In this document: positions 12,201-24,800 of the stretch, one piece after another
How positions within the stretch are numbered: position 1 is the first letter of the stretch
Layout of the letters: each line of letters begins with the position of its first letter
Assembly (NCBI RefSeq): GCF_000718635.1
Contig: NZ_JOBF01000003.1
Coordinates: forward strand, 186,001 to 250,000
Direction of reading: 5' to 3'
DNA length: 64,000 bases
From: Streptomyces varsoviensis
GTDB lineage: Bacteria; Actinomycetota; Actinomycetes; Streptomycetales; Streptomycetaceae
The notes under the pieces: generated by a model
Told to the model about the DNA's origin: nothing
Database searches by the model: none
The model's input: the letters and a program-made list of their open reading frames with translations, nothing else
Program-made: the position numbers and the translations under genes

Positions 12201-15200
12201 GTGGAAGCTCGCCCGCAGCGCCGGGTGGCGGCGCTGCACCGTCTCCCACGACGCCCGCATCCGGGCGGCGTCCAACGGCCCGTCCAGGTCCAGCGTCCGC
12301 TGGCCCGCGTAGATGTCCGGGCCGTCCTCGTCGTAGGAGGCGTGGAACAGCAGCCCTTCCTGGAGCGGCGAGAGGGGCCAGATGTCCGCCAGCCCCGGCA
12401 CCGCGGACTCCAGTTCGGCCACGCTCTCCTGGTCCAGGGCCAGGAGCGGGAAGTCGGACGGGGTGTGCCCGCCCGCGCCGGGCGTGGTGGTGTGGGCGGC
12501 CAGGCCGCCGAGCATCTCCAGCCAGCCCCGGCCCAGGCGCTCCGCCTCGGACTCGTCCAGGGCACCGGACGGCCAGCCCAGCGTGAGCGTCACGACCGGC
12601 CCGGCCGGGCCGTCCTGGACGACCGCGTTCGCCTCCAGCGTGTGCCCGGCCGCCATCTCGGGCGCGACCGCGCCCGCCATCGCCGTGTCGCCCGCCAACT
12701 GCCATGCTTCTACGTCGCCTTCGGCCACGGGTCCGGTACCGAAGCGGCCCAGGTAGTTGAAGCCGATCTGCGGGACGGGCAGCGCCGCCAGCCTCGGCCC
12801 CGTCTCCGGATTGAGGTACCGCAGCAGCCCGTAACCGAGCCCGTCACCGGGCACCGACCGCGCCTGCTCCTTGACCGCCTTCAGCAGCGCGCCCGCCGCC
12901 GGGCCACCGGCCGCCGCCTCGTCCGGATCCACACCGGCAGCGTCCAGCCGGACCGGATGCACGCTGGTGAACCACCCCACCGTACGGCTCAGATCGACCC
13001 CGTCGACCGGCTCCCGGCCATGCCCCTCGACATCGACCAGCAGCCCGGCGGGGGCGTCCTGGCCGCGCTCGTCCCGCCGCCGCGCGACGGCTCCGGCCAG
13101 CGCGGCCAGCAGCACCTCGTGCACGCCGCAGTGGAACGCCGCCGGGGCCCGTCCGGTCAGAGCCTCGGCTTCGGCCCGCGGGAGCGTCCACGAGCGGTGG
13201 CGCATGGCCGCCGCCGTGTCGCGCTCCGGGTCCAGGGCGCGCTCGCCCAGTAGCGGCTCGGGCCCCGCCAACAGAGCAGACCAAGCGTCCAGTTCGGCGA
13301 CCCGCTCAGGGGCCGACGCCTGCTCGGACAGCACGGCGGACCACCGCCGGAAGGACGTACCCACCGGCTCAAGCGCCGGGTACTGCCCGGCCGTTACGGC
13401 CTCGCACGCCGCCTGAAGGTCCGGGAGCAGGATGCGCCAGGACACCCCGTCCACCGCCAAGTGATGCACCACCAGCACCAGCCGGCCCGTACGGTCGGGA
13501 CCGGCGTCCACCCACACGGCCTGCACCAGCACCCCCGCGGCCGGGTCGAGCCGCCCGACGGCCTCGCGCGCCGCATGGTCCGCGATCCGGTCCAGCGCGT
13601 CGGTCTGGTACGGCGGTCCGGTCCGGCCCGGCCGATCGGCCCGGCCCCGGGTGGCGTCGACCCGCGTGATCAGGTCCGCGGCGGCCGGCTCCCCGGGCCC
13701 GGCCACCGTCAGCGTCCGCCCGCCGGGCGCCACCCGCGCCCGCAGCATGTCGTGCGTATCGAGTACGGCCCCCAGCCCGGCGGCCAGCGTGTCCGTCCCC
13801 AGCCCCGCCGGGGCCCCGACGACCGCCCACTGCGCGAACTCGCCGAGCGCGGCCTGCCCGCCCTGCGCCCGCATCACCGGCGTCCAGGGCAGCTCGCCCG
13901 CCCCCACGTCCTCGGCGGCGGGCCCGCCCTCCTCGATGGTCCGCGCCACGACCGCCAGCCGTTCCGGCGTCTTCTCGTCGAAGACCTGGGCCGGCGTCAG
14001 CACCACGTTGGACCGGCGGGCGCGCGCCACCAGTTGCAGCGACATGATCGAGTCGCCGCCCAGCGCGAAGAAGCTGTCCTCGACGCCGACCCGCTCCAGC
14101 CCCAGCACCTCGGCGAACAGCGCGCACAGGGTCTCCTCGGCGGGCGTACGCGGCTCCCGCGCCGAGACCTTCCCGGCGACGTCGGGGGCGGGCAGCGCGG
14201 CGCGGTCGACCTTGCCGTTCGCGGTCACCGGGAGCACGTCCAGCACCACCACCGCCGCCGGAACCATGTACTCGGGCAGCGCCGCGGCGACGTGCGCGCG
14301 TACCGACTCCTCGTCCACCACCCGCCCGTCGGGGGTCACGTACCCGACCAGGCGGCGCTCGCCGGGGCGGTCCTCGCGCGCCAGCACCACAGCCTGGCCG
14401 ACCGCCGGATGCGCGGTCAGGACCGCTTCGATCTCACCGGGCTCCACCCGGTACCCACGGATCTTGACCTGGCCGTCGGCCCGGCCGACGAAGACCAGCT
14501 CGCCGTCGTGCGTCCACCGCACCTGGTCCCCGGTCCGGTACATCCGACCGCCGGGAGACCCGCCGGACGACCCAACGGACGACCCGCCCGCAGCCTCGGC
14601 GGCGAACGGGCAGGCCACGAACCGCTCCGCCGTCAGCCCCGCGCGGTCCAGATACCCCAGCCCCAGCCCCGTACCGGCGATGTACAGCTCCCCGACCACG
14701 CCCGGCCCCACCGGCTGCAGGAACGCGTCCAGCACATAGACCCGCCGGTTGGCCATGGGGCAGCCGATCGGCAGCACCTCGGACGGCCGGTACCCGGGGC
14801 CCACCGGGTGCAGCGTCGCGCAGAGGGTGATCTCGGTCGGCCCGTACGTGTGCTGCACGACGGTCTCCGGGCACGCCTCCCGCACCCGCGCGACCGCACC
14901 GGCCGGCACCACGTCGCCGCCGCTCATCACCCGCCGTACGCCCGCGAAGCATTCGGGCGACTCCTCCGCGATCACCCGGAACAGGCCCGCCGTGAGCTGC
15001 AGCGTGGTCACCCCGGCGGCCACCGCCGCACGTATCCGCCGCGCGTCCACCACGCCCGGCCCGGACACCAGCACCCGGCCGCCCACGGCCAACGGCAGCC
15101 AGAGGTCGAAGAGCGACGCGTCGAAGGCGTGCGGCGCGTGTGCCAGCACCGCCTCGCCCGCCTCGACGCACCACCCCGGGTCGCTCACCAGGCCCGCCAC

Positions 15201-18200
15201 GCCTCCGTGGGGCACCATCACGCCCTTGGGCACGCCCGTCGAGCCCGAGGTGTACATCACGTACGCCAGATCGTCCGCGCCCAGCCGCACCGGCGGGGCC
15301 TGCGCCGGGCATCCGGCCACCTCGGCCGCCACCCGCGGGTCGTCGACGACCACCAGCCTCCCCGGAGCGTCGGCCGGTACGGCGGCCCGGCTCGACCTGG
15401 TGCACACCACGGCGGCGGGGGCCGAGTCGGCCAGCATGAACGCCACCCGCTCCGCCGGATATCCGGCGTCCACCGGTACGTACGCGGCACCCGCCCTCCA
15501 CACCCCCAGCAGCGCCACCAGCAGCTCCGCCGAGCGCTCCATCAGCACGGCGATCCGGTCGCCGCGCCGCACGCCCCGCGCGGAGAGGTACGCGGCCAGC
15601 CGGGCCGACGCCGCGTCCAGCTCGGCGTAGGTGAGGGACTGTTCAGGGTCGGTGACGGCCAGGGCATGTGGTGTGCCGGCCACATGACGAGCGATCAGTT
15701 CCGGTACGGACTCGCCGGGCGTCGCGACCGCGGTGGCGTTCCACTCGGTGACCACCAGATCGCGTTCGGCCGCGTCGGACCGTACATCGATCCGGCCGAC
15801 GAGCACCGCGGGGTCGGCCACCAACTGCTCCAGCACCCGCACGACCTGGCCCCCCAGCCGGCGGGCGACCTCCCGGTCGAAGAGGTCCGGCCGGTACTCC
15901 ACCTGGATACGGAGCCGGTCGTCGGGGACAGCGCCGATCGCCAGCGCGTAGTGCGTCCCGGTCTCGATGCCCACCTGGGCCATCGCGATCTCGCGGCCCG
16001 CCCCGCCCGAAGGCGCGTCGGAGCGTACGCCGGAGGGCGCGTCGGAACGTACGCCGGAGGGATCGGAGCCACCCGCGGCCGGGTTCCGCGGGTAGTTCTC
16101 GAACATCAGCATCGTGTCGAAGACCGCGCCGGGCCCGGCGACCGCCTGGATCTGCGACAGCCCGAGATGCTGGTGGGCGATCAGCGCGGACTGGCGCTCC
16201 TGCAACCGCGCGAGCAGGTCCAGCACCGGCTGCGCGCCGTCGAGCCGCACCCGTACCGGCTGGGTGTTGATGAACAGGCCGATCATCGATTCGACACCGG
16301 GCAGCTCCGGGGGCCGTCCCGACACGGTGCCGCCGAACACCACGTCCGTACGGCCGGTCAGCCGCGCCAGCACCAGCGCCCACGCGCCCTGGAGCACGGT
16401 GTTCACCGTCAGGCCGTGGCCGCGGGCCAGCTCGCCCAGCGCGCGCGTCCGGTCCTCGGACAGCTCCGCCCAGCTCTCCTCCGCGGGCGCCGGAACCCGG
16501 CCCGGATCCGTCGGGGCCACCAGCGTGGGCTCCTCGGCCCCGGCCAGCTCCGCCCGCCACGCCTCTCGGGCGGCGTCCTGGTCCTGCCCGGCCAGCCACG
16601 CCAGATAGTCGCGGAAGGACACCGGGCGCCTGAGCCGCGAGGGGTCGCCGCCCGCGGCGTAGAGCGCGGACACCTCGTCGACGACGTTCGGCATCGACCA
16701 GCCGTCCAGCAGGATGTGGTGGCACGTCATGATCAGGCGGTGCCGTTCCCCGCCCAGGCGGATCAGCAGCAGCCGCATCAGCGGCGCCTCGGACAGATCG
16801 AGCCGGTGCGCCCGCTCCTCCTCCGACAGCCGCTCCACCTCGGCCGCCGCCTCGTCCTCCGGCAGCCCGGAGACATCGGCCTCCCGCCAGCGCAGCGGCA
16901 CGTCCCGCCGGACGACCTGTACGGCCGCGCCCGACGCGAGGCGGTGGAAGCCCGCCCGCAGCGCGTCGTGCCGGGACACCAGCGCCTCCCACGCCGCCTT
17001 GAACAGGGCGGCGTCCAGCGGCCCGGTCAGCTCCAGCACCCGTTGGGTCCGGTAGATGTCCGGGCCGTCCTCGTCGTAGGAGGCGTGGAACAGCAGCCCT
17101 TCCTGGAGCGGCGAGAGGGGCCAGATGTCCGCCAGACCGGGGATACGGGCCTCCAGGTCGCTCACGCTCTCCTGGTCGAGGGCGAGGAGCGGGAAGTCGG
17201 AGGGCGTGTGTCCGCCCGCGCCGGGCGTGGCAGTGTGGGCGGCCAGGCCGCCGAGCATCTCCAGCCAGCCCCGGCCCAGGCGTTCCGCCTCGGACTCGTC
17301 CAGAGCGTCGGACGGCCAAGCCAGCGTGAGCGTCACCGTCGGTCCGCCCGGGGCGTCCTGGACGGCCGCGCCGGCCTCCAGGAGGTGCTGTACGGAGAGT
17401 TCCGGAGCGACCGAACCGCCGGCCGCCGCGCTACCCGCCAACTGCCAAGCTTTTACGGCGCCTTCGGCCACGGGGCCGGTGCCGAAGCGGCCCAGGTAGT
17501 TGAAGCCGATCTGCGGGACGGGCAGCGCCGCCAGCCTCGGCCCCGTCTCCGGGTTGAGGTACCGCAGCAGCCCATAACCGAGCCCGTCACCGGGCACCGA
17601 CCGCGCCTGCTCCTTGACCGCCTTCAGCAGCGCACCCGCCGCCGGGCCACCGGCCCGCACCTCGTCCAGATCCACATCGGCAGCGTCCAGCCGGACCGGA
17701 TGCACGCTGGTGAACCACCCCACCGTACGGGTCAGATCGGCCCCGTCGACCGGCTCCCGGCCGTGCCCCTCGACATCGACCAGCAGCCCGGCGGCCGAGG
17801 CGGTGTCTCCGCGCCAGCGCGCCACGGCACCGGCGAGGGCCGCCAGCAGCACGTCCTGCGTACCGCAGTGGAACGCTCCCGGGGCCCGGCTCACCAGGGT
17901 GGCCGCCTCCGCGTGCGGGAGCGTCCACGAGCGGTGGCGCATGGTCGCCGCGGTATCCCGCTCCGGGTCCAGGGCGCGCGCGCCCAGCAGCGGCTCGGGG
18001 CCCTCCAGCAGGGCGGCCCAGGCGTCCAGTTCGGCGACCCGCTCGGGGGCCGACGCCTGCTCGTACAGCATTCCGGCCCACCGGCGGAAGGACGTACCGA
18101 CGGACTCAAGTCGCGCTTCCCGTCCGGCTGTTATGGCCTCACAAGCCGCCTGGAGATCCGGGAGCAGAATGCGCCAGGACACCCCGTCCACCGCCAAGTG

Positions 18201-21200
18201 ATGCGCCACCAGCACCAGCCGGCCCGTACGGTCGGGGCCGGCGTCCAGCCACACCGCCTGCGCCAGCACCCCCGCCGCCGGGTCGAGCCGCCCCACCGCC
18301 TCCCGCGCCGCACGCTCCGCCGCCTCATCCAGGCCGCCGGTCACCGCCACCCGGCTCACTAGCGCGGCGGCATCCACCGCACCACGCTCACCTACCACCA
18401 GCACCTGCTCGGTGCCGTCAGCCACCACCCGGGCCCGCAACATGTCATGCGTATCCAGCACGGCACCCAGCCCGGCCACCAGCACCTCACGCGTCAGCCC
18501 TGCCGGAGCACCGACGACCATCCACTGCGCGAACTCCCCGAGCGCGGCCTGCCCGCCCAGTGCCCGCATCACGGGCAGCCAAGGCGCCTCCCCCACGCCC
18601 ACGTCCTCGGCGGTGTGTCCGCTCTCCCCGGCGGCCTCCGCCGCCAGCGCCAGCCGCTCCGGCGTCCGCCGCTCGAAGACCTGGCGTGGCGTCAGCACCA
18701 GTCCGGCGCGGCGCGCCCGGGAGGCGAGCTGCATGGAGGTGATCGAGTCGCCGCCCAGCTCGAAGAAGCTGTCCTCGGCGCCCACCCGTCCGACGCCCAG
18801 CACCTCGGCGAACAGTGCGCACAGGGTCTCCTCGGCGGGGGTACGCGGTTCCCGCCCCAGGGCGCGTCCGGCGAAGTCCGGGGCGGGCAGCGCGGCCCGG
18901 TCCACCTTGCCGTTCACGGTCACCGGCAGCGCGTCCAGCACCACCACCGCCGCCGGAACCATGTAGTCGGGCAGCACCTTGGCCACGTACTCGCGAATCG
19001 GCCGCGGGTCCGCTTCCTGTTCCGCGTCGGGGACGACGTAACCGATCAGACGGCGTTCGCCGGGGCGGTCCTCGCGGGCCAGCACCACGGCCTGGCCGAC
19101 GGCCGGGTGCGCGGTCAGGGCGACCTCGATCTCGCCGGGCTCCACCCGGAAGCCGCGGATCTTGACCTGCTCATCGGCCCGGCCGAGGAAGACCAGCTCC
19201 CCGTCGTCCGTCCAGCGCACCAGGTCCCCGGTCCGGTACATCCGCCCGCCGGACGACCCTCCGGAGGGCCCGCCGGAGGCCTCGGTGGCGAACGGGCAGG
19301 CCACGAACCGCTCGGCGGAGATGCCGGGCCGCTCCAGATAACCGTGCGCCAGGCCCGCGCCGGCGATGTACAGCTCACCCGTCAGGCCGGGCGGCAGGGG
19401 GTTCAGGAAGGCGTCGAGGACGTAGACCTGCCGGTTGGTGAGCGGGCGGCCGATCGGCAGCGCCTCCGGCGCCCCCTCCCCCGGCTTCAGGACATGCCAG
19501 GTCGCGCAGAGGGTGACCTCCGTCGGCCCGTACAGATGCCGCAACGACACCCCCGGGCACGCCTCCCGCACCCGCGCCACCGACCCGGCAGGCACCACAT
19601 CACCACCCGTCAGCACCTCCCGCAAACCCGCGAAACACTCCGGGGACTCCTCCGCCAGCACCCGGAACAACCCCGCCGTCACATGCACCGACGTCACACC
19701 ACCAGCCACCGCCGCACAGACCCGCTGAGCATCCACCGCACCCGGCCCCGCCACCACCACCCGGCCCCCCGCGGCCAACGGCACCCACACCTCGTACATC
19801 GAGATATCGAAGGCATGCGGGGCGTGCAGCAGCACCGCGCTCCCCGGACCCACCGACCACTCGCGCTCGCCCACGAGGGCAGCCACGCTCGCGTGCGGCA
19901 CCGCCACACCCTTGGGCACGCCCGTCGAACCCGAGGTGTACATCACGTACGCCAGATCCTCCGCGCCGACCACCACCGGCGCCCCCTCCGCCAGGCACCC
20001 CGCCACCTCGGCCGCCACCCGCGGATCGTCCAGCACCACCAACCGTCCCGGCGCGTCCACCGGCACCACATCCCGACCGCGTACGGTGCACACCACAGCC
20101 GCGGGGCCCGAGTCGGCCAGCATGAACGCCACCCGCTCCGCCGGATACCCCACATCCACCGGCACGTACGCGGCACCCGCCTTCCACACCCCCAACAGCG
20201 CCACCAGCAGCTCCGCCGAACGCTCCATCAGCACGGCCACCCGGTCACCACGCCCCACACCCAGACCGGACAGATACCCGGCCAGCCGATCCGAGGCGGC
20301 ACTCAACTCCGCGTAGGTGAGGGTGTGTTCGTCACTCGACACCGCCACCGCGCCGGGCGTGCGGAGCGCCTGGCCCGCGATCAGCTCAGGCACCGTCGCG
20401 GTAGGCGTCGGGTCGGCCGTGGCGTTCCAGCCCGCGACCACCCGCGCACGCTCCTCCGGTGTCAGCGCGTCGATGCGGCCCACCGGCGCCGTCGGGTCGG
20501 CCGCCATCTGCTCCAACACCCGTATCAGCCGCCGGAGAACGGACTCGGCGGTGGCGCGGTCGTAGACGTCGGGCCGGTAGTCGAGCTTGCAGAGCATCCG
20601 GTCGCCGGGGACCGCGGCGAGGGTGAGGGGGTAGTGGGCGGCTTCCGTCGCGCCGGCGTGGCTGATGGCGAAGGCGTCCGGACGGGGCGGCCCGGCGGGC
20701 GGGCGGGGGTAGTTCTCGTACACCACGAGCGTGTCGAACGCCGCGCCGGTACCTGCGAGTTGATTGATCTCCGACAGGCCCAGGTGCTGGTGGGCGCGGA
20801 GTGCGGACTGCCGTCGCTGCAGGCCGGTCAGCATCTCGGACAGCGGCTGCGCGCCGTCGAGCGGCACCCGCACCGGGACGGTGTTGATGAAGAAGCCGAC
20901 CATCGACGCCACACCCGGCAGCTCGGCGGGCCGCACCGCCACCGTGGCGCCGAAGACGACGTCGGTACGCCGCGCCAGCCGGGCCAGCAGCAGCGCCCAC
21001 GCGCCCTGTACGACCGTGTTCAGCGTCAGGTAGTGGTCACGGGCGAGCCGCGCCAGGGCCGTAGTGAGGTCCTCAGGGAGCTCGCTGATCAGGCTCTCGG
21101 GGACCACCGGCGGCCGGGCGGGGTCGGCCGGCGCCATCAGGGTGGGTTCCTCGGCCCCTGCCAGCTCCGCCCGCCACGCCCGGCGCGCGGCCTCCTTGTC

Positions 21201-21767
21201 CTGCCGCTTCAGCCACACCAGGTAGTCCCGGTAGGGCGGCGGGTACGGGAGCCCGCCGGGCTCGCCGTCCGCCTCGTACACCGTGGTCAGCTCCGCCAGC
21301 AGCACCGGCATGGACCAGCCGTCCATGAGGATGTGGTGGCTGGTGATGACGAGGCGGTGGCGCCGCTCGCCGAGGCGGATCAGCAGCAGCCGCAGCAGCG
21401 GCGCGACCGACAGGTCGAAGCGCCGCGCCCGCTCCCCCGCGGCCAGTTCGTCGATCCGGGCCGACGCGTCAGCCTCCGGCAGGTCCGTCACATCGGCTTC
21501 CCGCCAGGGGAGCTCCGCGTGGTCCGCGATGACCTGCACCGCCCCGCCCGACTTACGGCCGCGGATGCTCGCCCGCAGCACCGGGTGCCGGGCCACCAGC
21601 GTCTCCCATGACCGCCGCAGCCGCGCCGCGTCCAGCGGCCCGTCCAGGTCGAGGACCCGCTGCCCCTGGTAGACGTCCGGTCCCTGCTCGTCGAACGCGG
21701 CGTGGAACAGCAGGCCCTCCTGCAGCGGCGACAGAGGCCACACGTCCTCGACAACGGATCGGGGCAT
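6198..21767 (-). CDS. comC: NRPS modules 4-6: C-A(Hpg)-T-E, C-A(Hpg-like)-T-E, C-A(Tyr)-MT-T-E(degenerate), ComC-like
   Basis: 5189 aa, three modules. Module 4: C motif HHILMDGWS about 142, A core about 607 with code D-I-Y-H-L-G-L-L-C-K (Hpg), carrier GGDSITS about 1006, active-looking E with HHLAVDG about 1187. Module 5: C about 1547, A code D-A-F-Q-M-G-T-L-C-K (Hpg-like but atypical), carrier about 2567, E about 2766. Module 6: C about 3127, A code D-A-S-T-V-A-A-V-C-K (Tyr), with an N-methyltransferase inserted at about 4040-4295 ([12 protein letters not shown]). Its carrier is about 4600. The final E-like domain reads HPLVVDA instead of HHxxxDG and is probably dead. The product segment would be D-Hpg, D-Hpg, L-N-methyl-Tyr. 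Start ATG at 21767 follows GAGGAGAG; the start region resembles that of the terminal NRPS gene. A 74-bp spacer with TTCGCG-rich imperfect repeats separates it from the upstream NRPS gene. Confidence 0.94.
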   Translation of the reverse strand: MPRSVVEDVWPLSPLQEGLLFHAAFDEQGPDVYQGQRVLDLDGPLDAARLRRSWETLVARHPVLRASIRGRKSGGAVQVIADHAELPWREADVTDLPEADASARIDELAAGERARRFDLSVAPLLRLLLIRLGERRHRLVITSHHILMDGWSMPVLLAELTTVYEADGEPGGLPYPPPYRDYLVWLKRQDKEAARRAWRAELAGAEEPTLMAPADPARPPVVPESLISELPEDLTTALARLARDHYLTLNTVVQGAWALLLARLARRTDVVFGATVAVRPAELPGVASMVGFFINTVPVRVPLDGAQPLSEMLTGLQRRQSALRAHQHLGLSEINQLAGTGAAFDTLVVYENYPRPPAGPPRPDAFAISHAGATEAAHYPLTLAAVPGDRMLCKLDYRPDVYDRATAESVLRRLIRVLEQMAADPTAPVGRIDALTPEERARVVAGWNATADPTPTATVPELIAGQALRTPGAVAVSSDEHTLTYAELSAASDRLAGYLSGLGVGRGDRVAVLMERSAELLVALLGVWKAGAAYVPVDVGYPAERVAFMLADSGPAAVVCTVRGRDVVPVDAPGRLVVLDDPRVAAEVAGCLAEGAPVVVGAEDLAYVMYTSGSTGVPKGVAVPHASVAALVGEREWSVGPGSAVLLHAPHAFDISMYEVWVPLAAGGRVVVAGPGAVDAQRVCAAVAGGVTSVHVTAGLFRVLAEESPECFAGLREVLTGGDVVPAGSVARVREACPGVSLRHLYGPTEVTLCATWHVLKPGEGAPEALPIGRPLTNRQVYVLDAFLNPLPPGLTGELYIAGAGLAHGYLERPGISAERFVACPFATEASGGPSGGSSGGRMYRTGDLVRWTDDGELVFLGRADEQVKIRGFRVEPGEIEVALTAHPAVGQAVVLAREDRPGERRLIGYVVPDAEQEADPRPIREYVAKVLPDYMVPAAVVVLDALPVTVNGKVDRAALPAPDFAGRALGREPRTPAEETLCALFAEVLGVGRVGAEDSFFELGGDSITSMQLASRARRAGLVLTPRQVFERRTPERLALAAEAAGESGHTAEDVGVGEAPWLPVMRALGGQAALGEFAQWMVVGAPAGLTREVLVAGLGAVLDTHDMLRARVVADGTEQVLVVGERGAVDAAALVSRVAVTGGLDEAAERAAREAVGRLDPAAGVLAQAVWLDAGPDRTGRLVLVAHHLAVDGVSWRILLPDLQAACEAITAGREARLESVGTSFRRWAGMLYEQASAPERVAELDAWAALLEGPEPLLGARALDPERDTAATMRHRSWTLPHAEAATLVSRAPGAFHCGTQDVLLAALAGAVARWRGDTASAAGLLVDVEGHGREPVDGADLTRTVGWFTSVHPVRLDAADVDLDEVRAGGPAAGALLKAVKEQARSVPGDGLGYGLLRYLNPETGPRLAALPVPQIGFNYLGRFGTGPVAEGAVKAWQLAGSAAAGGSVAPELSVQHLLEAGAAVQDAPGGPTVTLTLAWPSDALDESEAERLGRGWLEMLGGLAAHTATPGAGGHTPSDFPLLALDQESVSDLEARIPGLADIWPLSPLQEGLLFHASYDEDGPDIYRTQRVLELTGPLDAALFKAAWEALVSRHDALRAGFHRLASGAAVQVVRRDVPLRWREADVSGLPEDEAAAEVERLSEEERAHRLDLSEAPLMRLLLIRLGGERHRLIMTCHHILLDGWSMPNVVDEVSALYAAGGDPSRLRRPVSFRDYLAWLAGQDQDAAREAWRAELAGAEEPTLVAPTDPGRVPAPAEESWAELSEDRTRALGELARGHGLTVNTVLQGAWALVLARLTGRTDVVFGGTVSGRPPELPGVESMIGLFINTQPVRVRLDGAQPVLDLLARLQERQSALIAHQHLGLSQIQAVAGPGAVFDTMLMFENYPRNPAAGGSDPSGVRSDAPSGVRSDAPSGGAGREIAMAQVGIETGTHYALAIGAVPDDRLRIQVEYRPDLFDREVARRLGGQVVRVLEQLVADPAVLVGRIDVRSDAAERDLVVTEWNATAVATPGESVPELIARHVAGTPHALAVTDPEQSLTYAELDAASARLAAYLSARGVRRGDRIAVLMERSAELLVALLGVWRAGAAYVPVDAGYPAERVAFMLADSAPAAVVCTRSSRAAVPADAPGRLVVVDDPRVAAEVAGCPAQAPPVRLGADDLAYVMYTSGSTGVPKGVMVPHGGVAGLVSDPGWCVEAGEAVLAHAPHAFDASLFDLWLPLAVGGRVLVSGPGVVDARRIRAAVAAGVTTLQLTAGLFRVIAEESPECFAGVRRVMSGGDVVPAGAVARVREACPETVVQHTYGPTEITLCATLHPVGPGYRPSEVLPIGCPMANRRVYVLDAFLQPVGPGVVGELYIAGTGLGLGYLDRAGLTAERFVACPFAAEAAGGSSVGSSGGSPGGRMYRTGDQVRWTHDGELVFVGRADGQVKIRGYRVEPGEIEAVLTAHPAVGQAVVLAREDRPGERRLVGYVTPDGRVVDEESVRAHVAAALPEYMVPAAVVVLDVLPVTANGKVDRAALPAPDVAGKVSAREPRTPAEETLCALFAEVLGLERVGVEDSFFALGGDSIMSLQLVARARRSNVVLTPAQVFDEKTPERLAVVARTIEEGGPAAEDVGAGELPWTPVMRAQGGQAALGEFAQWAVVGAPAGLGTDTLAAGLGAVLDTHDMLRARVAPGGRTLTVAGPGEPAAADLITRVDATRGRADRPGRTGPPYQTDALDRIADHAAREAVGRLDPAAGVLVQAVWVDAGPDRTGRLVLVVHHLAVDGVSWRILLPDLQAACEAVTAGQYPALEPVGTSFRRWSAVLSEQASAPERVAELDAWSALLAGPEPLLGERALDPERDTAAAMRHRSWTLPRAEAEALTGRAPAAFHCGVHEVLLAALAGAVARRRDERGQDAPAGLLVDVEGHGREPVDGVDLSRTVGWFTSVHPVRLDAAGVDPDEAAAGGPAAGALLKAVKEQARSVPGDGLGYGLLRYLNPETGPRLAALPVPQIGFNYLGRFGTGPVAEGDVEAWQLAGDTAMAGAVAPEMAAGHTLEANAVVQDGPAGPVVTLTLGWPSGALDESEAERLGRGWLEMLGGLAAHTTTPGAGGHTPSDFPLLALDQESVAELESAVPGLADIWPLSPLQEGLLFHASYDEDGPDIYAGQRTLDLDGPLDAARMRASWETVQRRHPALRASFHQLASGAAVQVVRRDVPLRWREADVSGLPEDEAAAEAERLSEEERAHRLDLSEAPLLRLLLIRLGAHRHQLVLTSHHILTDGWSLPVLIDEASAVYKAGGDDRTLPAPASYRDYLAWLGRQDKDAARRAWRAELAGVDEPTEVVSPELVRAPIGQERVRFELSDELSRGLTELVRGRGLTVNTVLQGVWALELARLTGRTDVVFGTTVAGRPPELPGVESIIGLFINTLPVRVALEGGQPVGELLAGIQERRSALLAHQHIGLPEIHQLAGPGAVFDTIVVYENYPRGPEEPAEPGSLTIRPGGVPEDRGHYPLAWIVAPGERYQGDFLYRPDVFGHAWARSTLASLIRTLEQVVADPSLPVGRIAALDDAGRSPVVEEWNRTAAPGAPEPLPVLFERQAAASPEATAVVGAQSSGEQISYTYGELAGQARRLARYLIDAGVGPERRVAVLTERSVASVRAVLAVSMAGGAFVPVDPDYPVERVAFLLRDADPAVVLCTAGTRHAVPEGHGGRTVVLDDPAVAATVAEYADAPVADGERRAPLRADSAAYVIYTSGSTGLPKGVVVPHTGLGNLARAQAERFAVDGGSRVLQMASMSFDAAVSELCVTLLSGATLLMPGPDGLPPRVSLAAALRAWDVTHATVPPTVLAAEETLTEGLRTLVVAGEACPPALVERWSAGRRMINAYGPTELTVCAAMSGPLAPGGDVVPIGRPLANTRSFVLDPFLQPVPPGVTGELYVTGAGLARGYLGRRALTAQRFVACPYAPGERMYRTGDLAHWTGGGELVFAGRADAQVKFHGYRIEVGEIESALAAHPAVGQAVVMAREDRPGDSRLVGYVVVDTANRGRDEGVEGEQVGEWRQLYDTLHANPESGVLGENFAGWNSSYDGSPIPLPEMREWRARTVARIRTLRPRRVLEIGVGTGLLLSHIAPDCEAYWATDFSASAIEELRRHVDRDPALAGRVELRTQAAHETDGLPDGHFDTVVLNSVAQYFPNAGYLREVLEGALRLLAPGGALFVGDVRNARLLRTLATAVQARRAQDPGDVAALRGAVEHSVVLERELLVDPEFFTALRERLPDIGGVDIRIKRGRYHNELSRYRYDVTLHKKGASLLALSGAPERAWTGGQVGQVGPGSQVGQVGQGGQGGPGGHGGRGGRGLAGLARHLEGERPDRLRVTGVPNSRVAREAALARAVRDGTSLDGLLDGPLHDGSVPDRSVLDNGAPDDGGAGGGAPGGGASGNGASDNGVADNGVPDVEDFHDLGERLGYWVGATWSTGTPEALDIVFVRSELAASAAPVELYEPAGGGGDDVPLSAWTNDPGAGRGTGALQAELRQYVAERLPEYMVPSAIVPLDRLPLTPNGKTDRKALPAPDYAGQTSGRKPRTRDEAVMCALFAEVLGVEEVGADDDFFEAGGDSVMAMQLAARARRAGLVMTSRQVFEQGTPERLARLVAPAGGEAAPGAEDAAVGEIAPTPAMRALGEHAPGADLAQWVAVATPAGLTWETLLAGLGAVLDTHDILRARTAPGGTGTALTVPEPGSVAAAAILTRVDAAQVPDEGLDEAAERAAHEAVERLDPATGTMFRAVWADTGPARPGRLVLAAHPLVVDAASWRIVVTDLAAACADVAAGREAALEPAPTSFRRWAGALSARTPEPGPDPDPDTGAEDRTVVSEDQDQDQDPDTGAEDRTVVTEGRTGAAEGGASAAEDRATAAEDPAAVAGDLAAPRHRRSWTVPQGAADTLVHRTPAAFHCEVREALLAALAAAVVRRRTTAGPGATESGATGPGATVEVEVGTDGREPAPWAGELDVSRTVGRFAGTRTVRLDLAEAADLDDALAGGPTAGTLLKAVKEQSRAVPAEGPPHATRPRHGAAAEPRLLFTHHHATAPGSGPAPGAWRLTAESAADGRPDGVRPAPDALAAAALVRDTPGGPDLTLTLSWSGRLLDDTAARRLGQDWLDLLSGLAAHTTDPAAGGHTPSDFSLFGLAQSQIDDLEAGFSDEER

Positions 21768-21841
21768 CGCTCTCTCCTCACAGCGGTTCACGGCAGTTCA
21801 TAGCGGTTCGCGATGGTTCGCGGTGGTGCATGAGCTGTACG

Positions 21842-24800
21842 TCAGGTCTCGAACTCGTCCAGTTCCTCCTGGTCGAGATCGACGAGGGTGAAGTCGGACG
21901 GGGTATGGCCGCCCGCGGCGGGGGCGGTGGTGTGGGCGGCCAGTCCGCTGAGCATCGCCAGCCATCCCCGGGCCAGCCGCCGGGCGGCGGGCTCGTCCAC
22001 GACCCCGGCGGACCAGCCCAGGTGGAGGGTCAGTTCGGGTCCGTCGGGGGTTTCCTGGACGACCGCGCCCGCTTCCAGGGCGTACCGGGCCGGCTGGTCC
22101 GGGTCCGCCGAACCGCCGATCGCCGCCGCTCCGGCCAACCGCCAGTCGCCGGAGGCACCTTCGGACCCGGCACCGGCGCCGAACCGGCCGAGGTAGTTGA
22201 ACGCGATCTGCGGGGCGGGCAGGGCCGCCAGCCTCGGGCCCGTCTCCGGGTTGAGGTGGCGCAGCAGACCGTAACCGAGCCCGTCACCGGGCACCGCCCG
22301 CGACTGCTCCTTGACCGCCTTCAGCAACGTACCGGCCGCCGGTCCGCCCGCCGCCGCCTCGTCGAGGTCCACGCCGTTCAGCCGCAGCCGGACGGGGTGC
22401 ACGGAGGTGAACCAGCCCACCGTACGGGACAGTTCCACGCCCTCGACCGGCTCCCGGCCATGCCGCTCGATGTCCAGCAGTACGCCGGCCGCGGGGCCGC
22501 CGTCGTGGCGCCAGTGCGCGACGGCACCCGCCAGGGCGGCCAGCAGCACCTCGTGCACACCGCAGTGGAAGACCGCGGGGGTACGGCCGACCAAGGTGGC
22601 CGCGTCCCGTCGCGGGACGGTCCAGATGCCGTGGTCCACGGCCGCCCGGGTGTCCCGCGCCGGATCCAGCGCGCGCCCGCCCAGCAGCGGGTCGGGGCCG
22701 TCCAACAGGGCTTCCCAGGCGTCCAGTTCCGCTGTCCGCTCCGGCGCCGACGCCTGCGCGGCCAGCAGCTCCGCCCACCGCCGGAACGATTCGCCGACCG
22801 CCTCAAGTGCCGGTTGCCGTCCGGCCGCCAGGGCCTCGCAGGCCGCGCCGAGGTCCGGGAGCAGGATGCGCCAGGACACCCCGTCCACCACCAGGTGGTG
22901 GATCACCAGCGCCAGCCGGCCCGCCCGGCCGGGGCCGGCGTCCAGCCACACCGCGCGCAGCATCGCGCCCGCCGCGGGGTCCAGCCGGCCCGCCGCCTCG
23001 CGCGCCGCCCGGTCCGCGGCCTTGTCCAGGCCGTCGGCCGCGACATCCGTCGCGTCGACCCGGGCGACCAGCGCCGCCGCGTCCACGGTGCCGCGCTCAC
23101 TCACCCGCAGCACCTGCTCCCCGGGCACCGTACGGGCCCGCAGCACGGCGTGGGTGTCGAGCACGGCGGCCAGCCCGGCCACCAGCACGTCCCGCGTCAG
23201 CCCGGCCGGGGTCCGGGCGATCGCCCACTGGGTGAACGCGGGGCCCGCCGCATGCTCTCCCAGGGCCCGCATGACCGGCGTCCAGGGCACCGTGCCCACG
23301 CCCAGGTCCGGCACGGCCGCCGGCGCGTCACCGAGCCGGGCGACGGCCGCCAGCGCGGCGGGCGTCTGGCGGTCGAACACGTCCTGCACGCTGATGTGCA
23401 CGCCTTCCCGCACCGAGCGGGAGGCGAGCTGCATGGAGGTGATCGAGTCGCCGCCCAGCTCGAAGAAGCTGTCCTCGGCACCCACCCGTTCGACGCCCAG
23501 CACCTCGGCGAACAGCCGGCACAGGATCTTCTCGGCGGGCGTACGGGGTGCCTGCCGCGCTGCCCGTCCCGCGAAGTCCGGGGCGGGCAGCGCGGCGCGG
23601 TCGACCTTTCCGTTCGCGGTCACCGGCAGCGCGTCCAGCACCAGCACGGCGGCCGGGACCATGTACTCCGGCAGCGTCCCGGTGAGGTGGCTCTGCACCG
23701 CCTCCGGGTCCGCCCCCCGCTCGTCCGTGACGACATAGCCGATCAGGCGGCGCTCGCCGGGGCGGTCCTCGCGGGCGACGACGACGGCGTCGGTGACGGC
23801 GGGGTGCGCGGTCAGGGCGGCCTCGATCTCGCCGAGTTCCACCCGGAAGCCGCGGATCTTGACCTGCCCGTCGGCGCGGCCGACGAAGACCAGCTCCCCG
23901 TCGTCCGTCCAGCGCACCAGGTCCCCGGTCCGGTACATCCGCCCGCCGGACGGCCCACCGGGCCCCCCGCCGTACGCCCCACCAGCAGCCTCGGTGGCGA
24001 ACGGGCAGGCCACGAACCGCTCGGCGGAGATGCCGGGCCGCTCCAGGTAGCCGTGCGCCAGGCCCGCGCCCGCGATATACAGCTCACCCGTCAGGCCGGG
24101 CGGCAGGGGGTTCAGGAAGGCGTCGAGGACGTAGACCTGGCGGTTGGTGAGCGGGCGGCCGATCGGCAGCGCCTCCGGCGCCCCCTCCCCCGGCTTCAGG
24201 ACGTGCCAGGTCGCGCAGAGGGTGCCCTCGGTCGGCCCGTACAGATGCCGCAACGACACCTCCGGGCACGCCTCCCGCACCCGCGCCACCGACCCAGCGG
24301 GCACCACATCACCACCGGTCAGCACCTCCCGCAGACCCGCGAAGCACTCCGGGGACTCCTCCGCCAGCACCCGGAACAACCCCGCCGTCACATGCACCGA
24401 CGTGACCCCATCAGCCACCGCCGTACGGACCCGCTGGGCATCCACCGCACCCGGCCCCGCCACCACCACGCGGCCCCCCGCGGCCAACGGCACCCACACC
24501 TCGTACATCGAGATATCGAAGGCATGCCGGGCGTGCAGCAGCACGGCGTCCTGCGGGTCGACGCCCCATCCGCGCTCGCTCACCAAGGCGGCCACGCTCG
24601 CGTGCGGCACCGCCACACCCTTGGGCACGCCCGTCGAACCCGAGGTATACATCACGTACGCCAGATCCTCCGCGCCGACCACGACCGGCGCCCCCTCCGC
24701 CGGGCACCCGGCCACCTCGGCCGCCACCCGCGGGTCATCGATGACCACCAGCCGCCCTTGGGCGTCGGGCGGCACCGCGTTCCGGCTCGCCTCGGTGCAG

